From the NCBI RefSeq assembly GCF_041146395.1, contig NC_090997.1, forward strand, positions 36,497,501 to 36,561,500: 64,000 bases of DNA, written 5' to 3'. The stretch is from Eulemur rufifrons. Lineage: Eukaryota; Chordata; Mammalia; Primates; Lemuridae. A program made the position numbers and the translations under genes. Position 1 is the first letter of the stretch; every line of letters begins with the position of its first letter. The notes beneath the pieces were generated by a model that was given only the letters and a program-made list of their open reading frames with translations, was not told where the DNA came from and did no database searches. This document shows positions 1 through 13,549 of this stretch, piece after piece.

Positions 1-890
1 GACTTAGAAACTTTTTTCACCTTCCAATAACATAAGCCTGCATTTTAAGCAATTGAATTTTTTGGATTCCAGTTATCACATTTTGGTAGTTTTACCACTT
101 AAAATTTAAATTATGCATCTCCAAATTTGGGTAATCTGATTTAGATAATCTTGTCAATTTGGGTAATCTTGTCAATTTGTAAAATAGTACTGGGAGTCCA
201 AAGGTGTGGGTGACATATATAATTTGAACGTTATAGTGATCATACAACTTGCTAAATATTTAATAATATTTAAAACCTTTGCCACTGTTACATTATTATA
301 CCCTGATAATTTCCACCACTTGGCATTGTTTCTGGGCTAAGTACACATTGAACTACTAAAGTCCACTCTGTTTTTGCTACAAAATTAAAATCAAGAAGTA
401 TTTATAAACTAAGAAAGTGGTTATGTGAAACTTTCAGATAAAGAGATTGATGGATGATTAAAATAGTCTAATAAACTTAAATCCAGAGCCACTGATGATA
501 TTTAAGGCATTAGGTGATCAAAACAGGAGCTTTCTGTGATTACTTCAGTGTCATTTTGGCAAATAAGCGGGAAAGCTGTGTTGAAATCCAAATGCTAAGC
601 ATGATAAATGGACTGTCTGGATGCAGATATAATCTTTGGACTCTCAGTCAGCTAATTTACTACAGTGAAATCACCAAAACCAAAACTCCAAGTGATAAAC
701 AGCTCTGAAAGGTGGAATCATATTAGTTTTATTACTTTCTTAAAATAAAACCTATTTGTGAGTTATGCCCGGATTTCTCTCACCTGGGGAGGGGACCTAG
801 GTGTGTCTACCCATAACTCACTACCCATAATATTTCCTAACATCCAAGATCTCTCTAGATGTACACTTAAAGTTTTATTCAAACCTCCAT

Positions 891-1245
891 TGCTATGGGC
901 TGAATATATCCACTCAAAATCTGTTGAAGCCCTAATTCCCAATGTGATGGTATTTGGAGACCTTTGGGAAGCTATTAAGTCCTGAGGGTGGCGTCCTTGT
1001 GAATGAGATTAGTGCCCTTATAAGAGGAGACATGAGAAACGTGATGTCTCCTTCTGCCATGTAAGGATATAGCAGGAAGGCATCCACCTGCAAACCAGGA
1101 GGAGAGCCCTCATCAGGAATCCAGTGTGCCTGCACCTTGATCTTGGAATTCCTGGCCACAAGAATGGTGAGAAATAAATTTCTGTTGTTCAAGCCACCTG
1201 GTCTATGATATTTTGTTATGGGGCAGCCTGAGTTGACTAATATAT
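891..1245 (+). mobile_element. MaLR-type solitary LTR
   Basis: It starts TGCTATGGGCTGAATATATC and ends with TTGTTATGGGGCAGCC and GACTAATA. Internal blocks such as TTTGGAGACCTTTGGGAAG, TGCCCTTATAAGAGGAGACA and GAGAAATAAATTTCTGTTGT (an AATAAA signal) are typical of mammalian apparent LTR retrotransposon LTRs. No internal retroviral genes flank it. Confidence 0.75.
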
Positions 1246-2346
1246 CCATGAAGGATCTGAGATGAGTAAATGGAAAGGCTTCAAGTGCTATCCTTGATTT
1301 GATTTGACTTGGTGCCATGGGAAATGCATTTGAATCTGTGTTCCTATGATGTGATCTCTGTTCTCTTACAGATAATAAGGGTTGGGGAAATGTGAAGCAG
1401 GAAGCACAGTGATGGATGTCTTCATTCTGCTCCTGGGCGAGCACTTCATTACTCACGTCTTTCTTACCACGTAGACTTTAACCAACTTCAAATAGGCTGC
1501 TGCATTATGTCATCAATCAATAAAAATGAATTTCTGACCACTTCCCTTTGTGGCATCTTAATATTAGTCCTTCACATCTACAATAAACCTAACCAAGCTG
1601 TTTCACTGATGAAACAGGTGGCAATTTAAAGGTAGGGCTGCTCGATAAAATGCAGTATGCCCATGGGAATATACTTTTACTAAAAAATTATTTTTTGTTT
1701 ATCTGAAATTCAAATTTAACTAGACATCTTGTATTTTTTTTCGCTGAATCTGGCAGTCCTATTTAAATGGGATTCTAAAAGACTCCTATTCTCTTTGGGC
1801 TTGAGATTGAAGCTACTAGGGCTATATAGTCAATTTCCTTGGAAAAATATATCTGAACTTTGTCACCATTCATGAGTGTATTTAAATAATTATGTTTTCA
1901 TCTAATTCTTATGTAAAAATTAGACCTAGCAGTGACATAGGCCATTCCAACATTAAGTTTTTTATACTACAATAGGAAAGCCAAGGCCATTCATTTTGTC
2001 ATGAACAATGCAAAATAAAAAGACTCAAAATAACTGTCATGCTAGAGTGTGTGTGGTTCCTGTGAAGGTGTGCAGTGTGTTTATTTGTATGTGTACATGA
2101 CAGGGACACTAGTTATAAGCCTGGCTGCTGGATGTACAGTAAATGGCTATTTTGGTCACTTTCGATGCAGGGGATATGTCCAAAGGCAAGGCCACAGATG
2201 AAACGGTCTGACCCAAAGTAGATGAACTCAGGTCCAGCTGAAGCCCAAGGTGAGATAAGTCAGCAGAAGAAAGTGGGCATAAGGGGGTGGGGTGGAGAGT
2301 GCCAGAAGCCCTACTGGTAACCAGAAGACAAAGCAGATGAGCAGCT

Positions 2347-2376
2347 GGGGGCCGGGGGGTGGCGGGGGGTGGGTGG
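2347..2376 (+). repeat. G-rich run, possible G-quadruplex
   Basis: There are five G-runs of two to six bases separated by one or two bases on the plus strand. In the IMPG1 transcript orientation this is C-rich. Confidence 0.6.
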
Positions 2377-2619
2377 AGAAGTGCAGACAAATGGCTATTT
2401 CAAATGCTACCAGAAAGGGTCACACATATACACTAAACCATAAGCATCAAGTGGTTGCCTATTCATCTTAAAAAAAAAAAAAATCTAAAAAGGAAGAGAT
2501 TCCATAATCTCCTTTAGATCTTCAAGTAGTATAACCAGCAAGTTCTTAACAAATCTATTCTTATTTATCATGACAAAAATTATTATCTTCCTTTTTGGCA
2601 TATTGTAGAGAAAAAAATG

Positions 2620-3325
2620 TTTATTATTCATTCACTCAACAAATAGATACTGGGCTGGACGAGGTAGCTCACACCTGTAAACCCAACACTCTGGGAGGCC
2701 GAGGCGGGAGGACCCTTTGAGCTCAGGAGTTTGAGACTTGCCTGAGCAAGAGCGAGACCCCGTCTCTACTAAAAATAGAAAAATTAGCCGGGCACAGTGG
2801 CATATGCCTGTAGTCCCAGCTGCTTGGGAGGCTGAGGCAGGAGGATCACTCGAGTCCAGGAGTTTGAGGTTGCTGTGAGCTAGGCTGATGCCACGACACT
2901 CTAGCCAGGGCAACAGAGTGAGCCTCTGTCTCAAAAACAAACAAACAACAACAACAACAACAAAAACCCAAATAGATATTGATATCCTATTATGTGCCAG
3001 GCATTGTTCCAGGTGCTGAGATACATAAGTGAACAAAAAGGTAAAGTTTCTGGCCCCAAGGAGCTTACTGTCTAGGGGAGGAAGACAAAAACAAAACCAA
3101 AGGAAAATACATAGTATGCCAGGTGGTGACAGTGCTGTGGAAATAAAATGAAACCGAAAAGGAGATGGGGGTGCAGGCTTTGTGATTTTATATAGGGTGC
3201 TCACGGAGAATATAACATTTGAGCAAAGACCTGAAGGAGGTGAGAGTTAGCCATGCAGCAAACGCAAATGGGAAGGGCAGAAGAAGTCGGGTGCCTGCCG
3301 CGTTCAGGGAACAGGTAGCTGGGAG
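2620..3325 (+). mobile_element. L2 fragment split by the Alu
   Basis: Sequence on both sides of the Alu reads as an L2 3' region: TTCATTCACTCAACAAATAG, then TATTATGTGCCAGGCATTGT and AAGGAGCTTACTGTCTAG. Confidence 0.7.
2652..2969 (+). mobile_element. Alu element with an 11-base target duplication
   Basis: A plus-strand dimeric Alu carries GAGCAAGAGCGAGACCCCG in its left half and TTGCTGTGAGCTAGGCTGA in its right half. The tail is mixed A and CAA. It is flanked by AAATAGATACT (2641-2651) and AAATAGATATT (2970-2980). It interrupts an L2 copy. Confidence 0.92.
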
Positions 3326-4258
3326 AACAGCAAGGCTGCAATGCAATTCTTTGCTATCAATCAAGTGTCAGAGTGGCTAAAGACGTTTTCAAACACACAG
3401 TCTCAAAAATTTTTCCTGGGCTCCCTTTCTGAGGGTGTGTTTACCTAAAATGAGATGGTAGGAAACTTAGAAAGACAAAGAAATGGGATACTAAGAAGAG
3501 TTAGGGAAATCTCCAGGAAGATGGTGAAGGATCTCTCAGATAGGTGCTCCAGGTGTAAAAGGCAACCAGTTAAAACTGGATTCATTGCAAGAGACAGGTA
3601 TGTGAACTGCTTATATCACCGAGCCCTCTGCCATTGTACCAGTTTTTCAAAAATTATTTTTCAGCTTTATTAAGGCATAATTGACAAATAAAAATTGTGT
3701 ACCAAATTTTTTAACCTGACAAAACTACTGGAGGATATGCTCCACAGAGGAAGAGAGTCAACACAGAGGGAGAAGGGATCAGGGAATCCAAACTAGGAGA
3801 AAGGCCAAGGAAATTCTAAGGGTGACAGTGAAGGGAAGACCCAGGTGACGCTGTCCAAAAGTCCTAGAGAGCAGAAGTCTAGAGAGAAAGAGAAGGAAGT
3901 ATCAAAAACAGAAAGGAAACAGAGTAGATAGGTCAGATGTAGATATTTAATATAAGCACTGACTATTAATTTATTAATAGTATAATATCACTATATTGGG
4001 AGGATCGGGGAAGAGAGAGGGGTTGTATTGTAAGAAGCATAAATTATTATCTACGATAGTAGAAAGTGAATAAATGGTACATGAAACTGATGACTCAAAA
4101 ATGTATATTATTTTAAAATAGGGAGAAAAATAAATGCCATAAGAAACAGCTGAGTTAAAAGGAACTGTTTTTGGTGAGTAGGACCACACAGTTAGGAAAC
4201 GTGAGATCCCAAAATGTTGTATTTGTCAGAACACTCCAATATGATTTGACTTGAAAAA

Positions 4259-6245
4259 AAAATAACCTTTTTATTCTGAGATAATTGTAGATTCAAATGC
4301 AGTTCTAATAAATAATACAGACAGTGACATCCATGAAAATTGCAGAGTAAGAAACTCCAAAAGTCTGTCCTTCCCTGCCAGCAACAAAAAGCTAGTGAAA
4401 AGTGTCAGAATTGACTTTTTCAGACCTCTGGAAACTAACCCAGAGAATGCAGCAACCAAGGGAATGCCTAATTAAGAACAAACAGTTGAATCTCCTAAGA
4501 ACAGTGAACTTTGCATTTTTAACTTACCCTGTTCTTACCCCACACTCCCAGCTCAGTGGTAGCCTTGAAAATAATAGCTCTTATTCTCAGTACCAGTACC
4601 CCAGGGAGCATAAAGGATCTCATTCACAAAGAATTGTAATTATTTGTTTCAACCTGTCTTTGTTTCAACCTGTCTCTGACTCCCTGGAAGACCAACTCAA
4701 AAGGCCTGCCTTTATCTTTCCTAACTAGGAATTCTCCTGATTAGAAAGTGGCTACCTGGGGGGAGTCTGTTGAAAAACACAGGCAAATGCACTAATTACC
4801 CCTGTGTGAGGCAATGGGTAACAGCTCCGCAAACAATAGACTAAACAAAAATTTGGGAGGAAAGGCTGGGGAATGAGATGCTTTGGGGAACAAGTGCTTT
4901 CAAAAGCTTTGACACATCCTGGGAATCTAGAAAGTCACCCACATGCCCAGGGCTGTGCACGGGCTTAGAAAAGATCTGAGAAGGACCTAAACTCTCATCC
5001 CTGCCAGCCCTTCAGGCTTCTGCAAAAGCAGGAAGTAAAAGCTAATGGGGAGTGGTTGCTTCATGTTTATGGGGTTTCTTTTTGAGGTGATGAAAGATTT
5101 CTGGAATTAGATAGTGGTGAGAGTTTCACAATATTGTGAGTATACTAAAAACCACTGAACCATCTGCTTAAAAATGATTAAAATGGTGAATTTTATGTTT
5201 TTTGAATTTTATCTAAATAAAGAAAAAATAATACAGAGATCCTGTGTACCCTTTACCGAGTTTCTCCTAATGATAATATCTTGCAAAACCGTAGTATAAT
5301 TATCAACCAGGATGTTGACATTGATAGTCTAGAGACCATTCCCCCGTCACACAAATTCCCTCCTGTAGCCCTTTTATAGTCACCCCCACTTTTCTCCCAC
5401 CCCACCCTCTCTTTAACATCTAGGGACCACTGATCTGTTTTCTATGTGTATAACTTTGTCATTTCAAGAATGCTCTGTAAACGAACAATACAGTATGTAT
5501 CTTTTGGGATTGGCTTTTCTCACTCAGCATAACTCTCTGGAAATTCATCCAAATTGTCATGTACATCGGTAATTTGTTCCTTTTTATTGCTGAGTAGTAT
5601 TACATTATATGGACGTACCCCACATGGTTTAAACATTTACCCACTGAAGGACATCTGGGTTGTTTCTAGTTTTTGGCTATTATGAATAAAGCTACTATAA
5701 ATATTCATATACAGGTTTTTATGTGAACATAAGTTTTCTTTCTCTACAATATATGAACAGGTGTGCAATTGCTTACATGGTAGTTGCATGTTTAATTTGT
5801 GAAGAAACTGTCCAACCATTTTATAGAGGGGCTGTACCATTTTACATTTCCACCAGCAGTGTAGAAGTGATCCACTTTCTCTGCATTCTCCAGCATTTGA
5901 TATTGTCACCATTTTTTTGTTTTAGCCATTGTGATTGGTATGTAATGATACTTCATTTTGGCTTTAATTTGCATTTCCCTAATAAATCATGATGTGAAAA
6001 TCTTTTCATGTGCTTACATACCATCTGTATATTCTATTTGGCAAAATGTTCCTTCTTGTCTTTTGTTCATTTTCTAATTGGATTTTTTAATTTTTAGTTT
6101 TGAGAGTTATTAACATATTCTAGATACTTGTCCTTCGTCACATATGTGGTTTGCAAATATTTCCCCCCAGCCTGTATCTTTTCTTCTCATTCTCTCAACA
6201 GTGTCCTTTGCAAAGCCATTATTTATTCAAGCACTTTTTCAGTAT
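4259..6245 (-). mobile_element. Old L1, 3' portion, split by another L1
   Basis: Antisense L1 sequence reads 4259-4321 and resumes at 5227 through about 6245. Typical L1 3' blocks include TGCTGAGTAGTATTACATTA, TTTCTAGTTTTTGGCTATTA and CCATTTTACATTTCCACCAG. It is heavily diverged and 5'-truncated. Confidence 0.8.
4322..5226 (+). mobile_element. L1 3' end inserted into an older L1
   Basis: This 905-base insertion ends with the L1-like TAAAATGGTGAATTTTATG and AATAAAGAAAAA. It is bracketed by an exact 11-base duplication AATAATACAGA (4311-4321 and 5227-5237). The host L1 reads continuously when it is removed. Confidence 0.75.
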
Positions 6246-6519
6246 AGGATATGTGAGGAGAAAAAAAAACTCAGGAATATCACGTCACACCTTAGGCCCT
6301 AACATCTCTAGCCAGTGCACCTTACTCTCTCTAACTTTCAGAGTCTTCTCACGTTGTTTTGTATACAATGTCCAGGTTGTTTAGTTGAATTATAATAGCA
6401 GGAGGAAAAGAGTAAAGGACATTTATTTCATCTTCCTGGAGATGGAAATCTTTTTGACTTTTGAAATGGTGTCCTTATTTTATTTATTAAAAAATTAATA
6501 AAAATATGGAATAAATATG

Positions 6520-6881
6520 TGCTATGATTTGAATGTCCCCTTCAAAACTCATGTTTAAATTTAATTGCCACTGTTACTAAGAGGTGGAACAGTTAAAAGG
6601 TGATTAGGCCATGATGACGCTGCCCATATGAATAGATTAATGTCATTATCGGGGAAGTGGATTGTTATAAAAGGCCAGTCTGACCCTCTCTTGCTTTCTT
6701 GCTCTCGCCTTCTCCTGCCGTTCTGCCTCCTACCATGAGATGACGCAGCATGAAGACCCTCCCCAGATGAGGGCCACTTGACCATGGACAGCCTCCAGAA
6801 CTGTAAGGAGTTAATTTCTTTTCATTATAAATTACCCCATCTGTAGTATTCTGTTATAGTAACACAGAACAGTCTAAGATA
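6520..6881 (+). mobile_element. MST-like MaLR LTR
   Basis: It begins TGCTATGATTTGAATGTCCC and ends GTAACACAGAACAGTCTAAG. It contains AATTGCCACTGTTACTAAGA, CATGAGATGACGCAGCATGA and TTCATTATAAATTACCCCAT, the layout of MST/THE-class LTRs. Confidence 0.85.
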
Positions 6882-7184
6882 ATTTGACTGAAGAGAGTCG
6901 GGCCAATATTGACAGGCTTTAGGAAATTATTAAAAACTGATATAAAAAAAGTTCATAAACTGATCATAGAAGAGATGATAAATGTAGAAGAATGATGAAA
7001 GAGAGCCAACATCTATATAAGTTGTGTCCTTAAGAGAATAACAGAACAAATGAATTAGGAAGTTTTCAAACTTATGATAGAAGAAAAGTTTTTTTATATG
7101 TTAAAACAGACAAACTTGTATTTAGAGGTCCAAACAATATCAAGAAATGAACCTAAATGGAACTAGCCATGGCAAGTTATCCTT

Positions 7185-7531
7185 TGCTATGGTCTGAATG
7201 TTCGTGTCTCTCCCAAACTTGTATGTTTAAATCCTAACTGCTAAGATGATGTTATTAAGAGATTAGGGGTAGGGGATTAGAACATGAGGGTGAAGCCCTC
7301 ATGACTGGCATCAGTGCCTTTATAAAAGAGATCCAGAGAGCTAGCTAGCCCCTTTCACCAGCAAGGACACAGTGAGACAGTGCTGTCTATGAGGAATTGC
7401 TCCTCCCTACACACTGAATCTGTCAGCTCCTTGATCTTGGACTTACCAGCCTCCAGAACTGTGGCAAATTAACTTCTCTTGTTTATAAGTTGCCCAATAG
7501 AAGGTATTTTGTTATAGCAGCCTAAATAGAG
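7185..7531 (+). mobile_element. MaLR-type LTR
   Basis: It starts TGCTATGGTCTGAATGTTCG and ends ATTTTGTTATAGCAGCCTAA. It carries CCAGCCTCCAGAACTGTGGC. It lies directly left of a DNA transposon. Confidence 0.8.
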
Positions 7532-7537
7532 TGAGAC

Positions 7538-7854
7538 TGTGGTTCCCAACCCCCGTGCTACAGCCAGGTACTGGTCCGTGGCCTGTTAGGAACTGGACAT
7601 GCATCACTGCCTGAGTTCTGTGCTCTCCCCACCTGCCCCCAACCAAATCCATGGAAAAATTGTCTTCCATGAAACTTAGGAACTGAGCCACTCACCAGCG
7701 GGTGAGCAAGTGAGGTTTCATCTGTATTTATAGCTACTATAGCTGCTTCCCATCAGTCACAACTCTGCTGAGCTCTGCCTCTCCACCCACTTCCATGGAA
7801 AAATTGTCTTCCATGAAACTGGTCCCTGGTGCCAGAAAGTCTGGGGATTGCTGG
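7538..7854 (+). mobile_element. Internally deleted DNA transposon (hAT-like)
   Basis: It starts TGTGGTTCCCAACCCCCGTG and ends near CTGGGGATTGCTGG. It contains GGTCCGTGGCCTGTTAGGAA and two copies of CCATGGAAAAATTGTCTTCC (about 7650 and 7795). These blocks belong to a common primate non-autonomous element. Confidence 0.7.
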
Positions 7855-8661
7855 ACTAAGACATCCCTCGGGAAAAAAGTATTGAATCCCTAGGATTGAA
7901 ACAAAGCAAAGCAAGCTAAACAGAAAACAAGACATGCAGATATCTAGTTAAAAGTAGGAAATCACATAGAAATAGCCAAAAAAGTCATGGTGGTGTTAGC
8001 TGATCACATAACTGAAGACAATGGAGCAAAGTTGTAAGTGAAAGAAAGGGTGATTCAAGAATTTTATATTTAGCCAAATTATCCTTCACATTTGAAAGTT
8101 ATAAGCAGTGAGTAGCTGAGCCCTCAGAAGCTATGGCCCCCATGAGCTCTTTCTGAAGCAAATACCTGATGATATATTCCAGCCAACCAAAAGATAACTC
8201 AAAACAGAGAACTCAGGAATGGAGAAGCTGTGGTAGGTTTGAGGGTGAGACCTAATACATTTAATATGGAAATCTGTCCATGAAGCTGTGGGAGTTGTGG
8301 CTGTAGAACCAATTCTAAATTTATAAACCTTGACGATGGTAAAACATTCACCTAGTTACCAGGACTTGGGTTATGGAGGAGTGAAGATGGTGGACTATCA
8401 GTGTTCTGATAATTCTGTCTGTTATAGTATTACATCAAGAATTCTGTCTAATATTGAAATGTGTAGTGTAAATGATAATAATGCCAAATTAATATTTTAG
8501 GTAATCTTTTTAACCTTTGAGGATCTTTTAAGAATAATTATTTCATGATACAAGAAAATATTTATCTTAAATCTACCAATTTCTTGATTATAGAAAAATT
8601 CCATTTTTGAAAAAGCACTTCCATCCTTTTATCTTTTTAAACATTAAATATTTCTATCTTT

Positions 8662-8735
8662 CTAGACTGAGAGAGAGCTAGAATTATAGATATCATTTCT
8701 AGATTGAGAGAGAGCTAGAATTATAGATATCATTT
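8662..8735 (+). repeat. 37-base tandem duplication
   Basis: Units 8662-8698 and 8699-8735 are identical except for one C/T change at their sixth base. Confidence 0.95.
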
Positions 8736-8939
8736 AGTTATTTCTAAGTAGCGACACTTTAGCTTCATTATTTTATGCTTTTGGGTATTCTTCTCCACCA
8801 TTTAATATTTTAAATAACAAACATGTATTACTTTTTGGGGAAATAATGATAATTATTGTTTTTAAAAATCCTATTATGTAGTCACTCAACATGTTACATT
8901 TTCCTCACAGTTATTATTTTTAGATTTTATAAACTTCAG

Positions 8940-9530
8940 TGCTCCATATATGTTTATTGTAGCTCATAGCCAAGATATGGAATCAACCTAAGTGTTCACA
9001 AATGGATGAATGGATAAAGAAAATGTAGCATATATACACAATAGAATCCTAGTCAACCTTAGAAAAGAAAGAACTTCTGTCATTTATGACAAAATGGATG
9101 AACCTAAGGGACATTATGTTAAGTGAAATACACCAGGCACTGAAAGACAAATGCTGCATGATCTCACTTATATGTGGAATCTAAAAAAGGTAAAACTCAT
9201 GCAAGTACATAGTAGAATGGTGGTTACTTGGCAGGGGAAGGCTTGGGGAGATGTCGACCAAAGGATACAAAATTTCAGTTAGCTAGGAGGAATAAGTTCA
9301 AAAGATCTATTGTACAACATGGTAACTGTAGTTAATAACACTGTACTATATTTAGAAAATCTCCAAAAAGCAAATTTTGAGTGTTCTTATCATAAAAATA
9401 CATTAAGTATGTGAGATAATGCGTATGTTAATTAGCAGGATTGAACCTTTCAAAAATTGAATATGTATACATACTTCAAAACATCATGTTGTACACAACA
9501 AATATATACAATTTTTGTCAATTATAAAAT
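8940..9530 (+). mobile_element. L1 3' end fragment
   Basis: Plus-strand L1 3' sequence includes GATGAATGGATAAAGAAAAT, ATGTTAAGTGAAATACACCA, GATCTCACTTATATGTGGAA and the terminal CATGTTGTACACAACAAATA. Confidence 0.85.
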
Positions 9531-10704
9531 AGCTTCTTGATTACTTGGGATAACTGAAATTTCAAATGTGTATATATATTAATACTAAATAAAGGTCTTG
9601 AGCAAAGCCACTACAGAGGAACAATATTTTACTACTATTTTTTTCTTATGAATAATAACATGAAAATAACATCTGGAGTAAAACTGAAACTAGTAAAAAA
9701 TTTAATTCCAAAACCCTAGGAAACTATATTGTGCTTTCTTACTATTTTAGTTAGCTGTTTCTATGAGGTTATGGCCGTAAAATCCACTCTTAGAATCTTG
9801 GGGAGCAGGACAGATAATGGGATGAGAGAAAACTCATATTTATTTGGTATGTGTTTTTCTAGATACTACACAAAGGAAATTTTAAATAATTCTCCTTTTA
9901 CCCTAAGCCATTTTATAAACTTCCAACTGATTATATACTCTTTACTTTCTACTTGATGTGACTTTTTGGAGCCCTTGAAGTATCTGTCTAGTTCTATCTT
10001 TTCCAGGTGATTAAAATGAGTAATTAAGAGAGGAAGTCCAAGACTACAAAGATGAGCATCAACCAGTGGTTCTGATTAGAATGAAATATACATGTCTATT
10101 TGTTTTTAATATGCTGCTTTCCTCTTCCTAAAGCATCAAGGAACATTTTTTCCAGTCTAGTTTATTACATTATTTCCCTCACTAAACAAAATTGCTAAAT
10201 CTGTGAAACCTTATTAGACTTAAGCGCTACCTCATATAATATAAAAACTATAATGCTCAGAGCCATATCATACCTTATTACTTTCTGTCTTCACTTTGAA
10301 AAACATGGTCTCTAATTGTTTTCAATTTAGAATCAGCCCCTATATGAAGAAATTGTGAGTATGCATTTAAAAAAAGAGACTATGTCTTTCCCTGGTTTCT
10401 TGGTGGCCTTAACTAAATTTGTGACTGTCTTCTCCGAAGAAATGAACATTTTGCGACAAATGAAGTAATTATGCCGTGAATCTGACATGCAGTGATGTCA
10501 TGGCTTTTAATAGCATGGTCAGAGTTCAACTGTGGGTGGCTTCTGAATTATTTATTCCAATAATATTGAAAAGATTGTATTTTACCAGGTCTGATTTGCA
10601 AAAGCAAAATAATCAACATATTCTTCTATTAATAACTTCATATGTGCCTGAGAAAATAATAAAGATTAAAATAAAACATAAATTTGGGACTATGCAAGAC
10701 ACAC

Positions 10705-11592
<888 letters not shown>

Positions 11593-12509
11593 AAACCCTT
11601 AAAAGCCTGGCATTACAGAGTCTTGAGTCTGCCAGTCTCTGATTCTGGCTTTTATCAAAATATTATAAAGAATCTTTCTTTGGTTTAGAAAAGTTATTTT
11701 AAAGCATATCTTTCTGTATTTTATAAGAATGCATCATAATTTACGTAAAATGTGCTGAGATGAATGTCATATCAGTACTCTGATCTTTAATGGGGACATT
11801 GGACATCAACTTCCTATTTACTGGGAAGCTTTTAGAACCGGGCACATGTTTGTATTTACGGCAGGAAGGAGAAGAGTAGGTAGTAAGAAGGACGGGGAGA
11901 CAGACACGGATTATACATTCACCAATGTGGTTTCTAGTATTGGTTTTCCACTCTGACTTGAGTTTAACTAATCTAGTTTGTAATAGGCAATCTCCATGCC
12001 GGGAGTTCCCACCCCAATCACTCCAATACCCCTTTTTTATAACAAATATTTTGTAATGCCCACTTTATGATCCTGAAATGAGCTTAATCAAGAATATAAC
12101 CTAGACAATACCCAATTTCAAAATAATCAATGCATTGTTCCAGCTGCAACATCAAGTAGAAATAAAAGGAAAATAATTTATAATAACATAATATGGATTT
12201 CAAAAGGCATTACACCATAATACATAATAAAGTAGTTAGATGCTTGTACTTATCTGTAAACATCTAAAAATACCACTGTGGATTTCATAGCTACAAATGC
12301 AGACTGATTCAGATGTTGTATTGGCAACATAAATACCATCATCTCCACCGTCATAAGAGAAGCAAGTGATTTTCTGAAATTATGATTAACTTTTAGTTAA
12401 ATTCAAAAATCTAATCTCCCCTTAATTTATGAGTTAGTTGCAGCATAGAAAATTAAGGTTTAATTAATATTTTGCAAAATATACTTTGTGAATTATGCTT
12501 ATGTGAAAA

Positions 12510-12896
12510 AAAGAGTGCTGGGGAAAAAATGTGAAAGACTTGCGTCCTCACTGTCACACCCTCTAGGTTATCCAATTTATGACCTATGCCTTTTATTGTC
12601 TTTGCACGCTCTTAGTTGTAGAATACTCATAGTAATGCAAATTATTCTTGTCCATAGACATACAAAGGATTTTCATCAGGTGCAATATAATTGATTATTT
12701 CTCTGAGGATACTGACCAATTTTGTATCTGTTTGCACATTTGTTTCCTCATTTCTGATTGCTGATTTTGTGTTGTTTAAATTCTCCTTCACACTAGTCAT
12801 CACATCTTACTTGTTTGTTCATTAATTAATTTGTTAAATATAATCTTTGGCACATATTCATCTTATAATTATATGAGAGTCATTATTTTACCTTTT
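12510..12896. repeat. Unnamed diverged duplicate, copy A
   Basis: This segment matches 17340-17720 plus 18708-18790 in the same order. Examples are TAATGCAAATTATTCTTGTC against TAATGCAAATAATTCTAGTC and GAGAGTCATTATTTTACC against GAGAGTCATGATTTTACC. I do not recognise a known repeat family. Confidence 0.65.
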
Positions 12897-12912
12897 AAAA
12901 AAGTTTCACTTC

Positions 12913-13250
12913 GGCCGGGCGCGGTGGCTCACACGCCTGTAATCCTAGCACTCTGGGAGGCCGAGGCGGGTGGATCGCTCGAGGTCAGGAGTTCGAGACC
13001 AGCCTGAGCAAGAGCAAGACCCCCCGTCTCTACTATAAATAGAAAGAAATTATCTGGCCAACTAAAATATATATAGAAAAAATAAGCTGGGCATGGTGGT
13101 GCATGCCTGTAGTCCCAGCTACTCGGGAGGCTGAGGCAGGAGGATCGCTTAAGCCCAGGAGTTAGAGGTTGCTGTGAGCTAGGCTGACGCCACGGCACTC
13201 ACTCTAGCCCGGGCAACAAAGCAAGACTCTGTCTCAAAAAAAAAAAAAAA
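12913..13250 (+). mobile_element. Young lemur-type Alu, 16-base target duplication
   Basis: It has a full CpG-rich head GGCCGGGCGCGGTGGC and a pure A tail. Exact duplications AAAAAAGTTTCACTTC lie at 12897-12912 and 13251-13266. Confidence 0.97.
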
Positions 13251-13549
13251 AAAAAAGTTTCACTTCAATAGGAGTTAAGGTCTAGGCTTAACTTGTAGTT
13301 TTTATTTTTGTACACGTGAATGTCACGCAATATACATAAAAGTCTTGTTGGAAGCAGATGAACTCTTTGCTGTGCAGTACTGTCCTGCATATTGCAGAAT
13401 CAACTCTTTCAACTATGTATTAGCGGTGCCCTCCCATTATTGTATCAATAGCAACCAAAAAGTGCCCTCCTCCCCCTGCCAATTTGGAAAATGCATACAT
13501 CCAATAGGCAAGTATCACTCCCATTGAGAATTGCTGCTGACAACATTGA

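Noticed and set aside
932..1456. 174-codon minus-strand open frame
   Set aside because: It lies largely across a MaLR LTR in antisense and shows no protein similarity I know.
2632..3204. 190-codon minus-strand open frame
   Set aside because: It runs through an Alu in antisense; Alu sequence often gives long meaningless frames.
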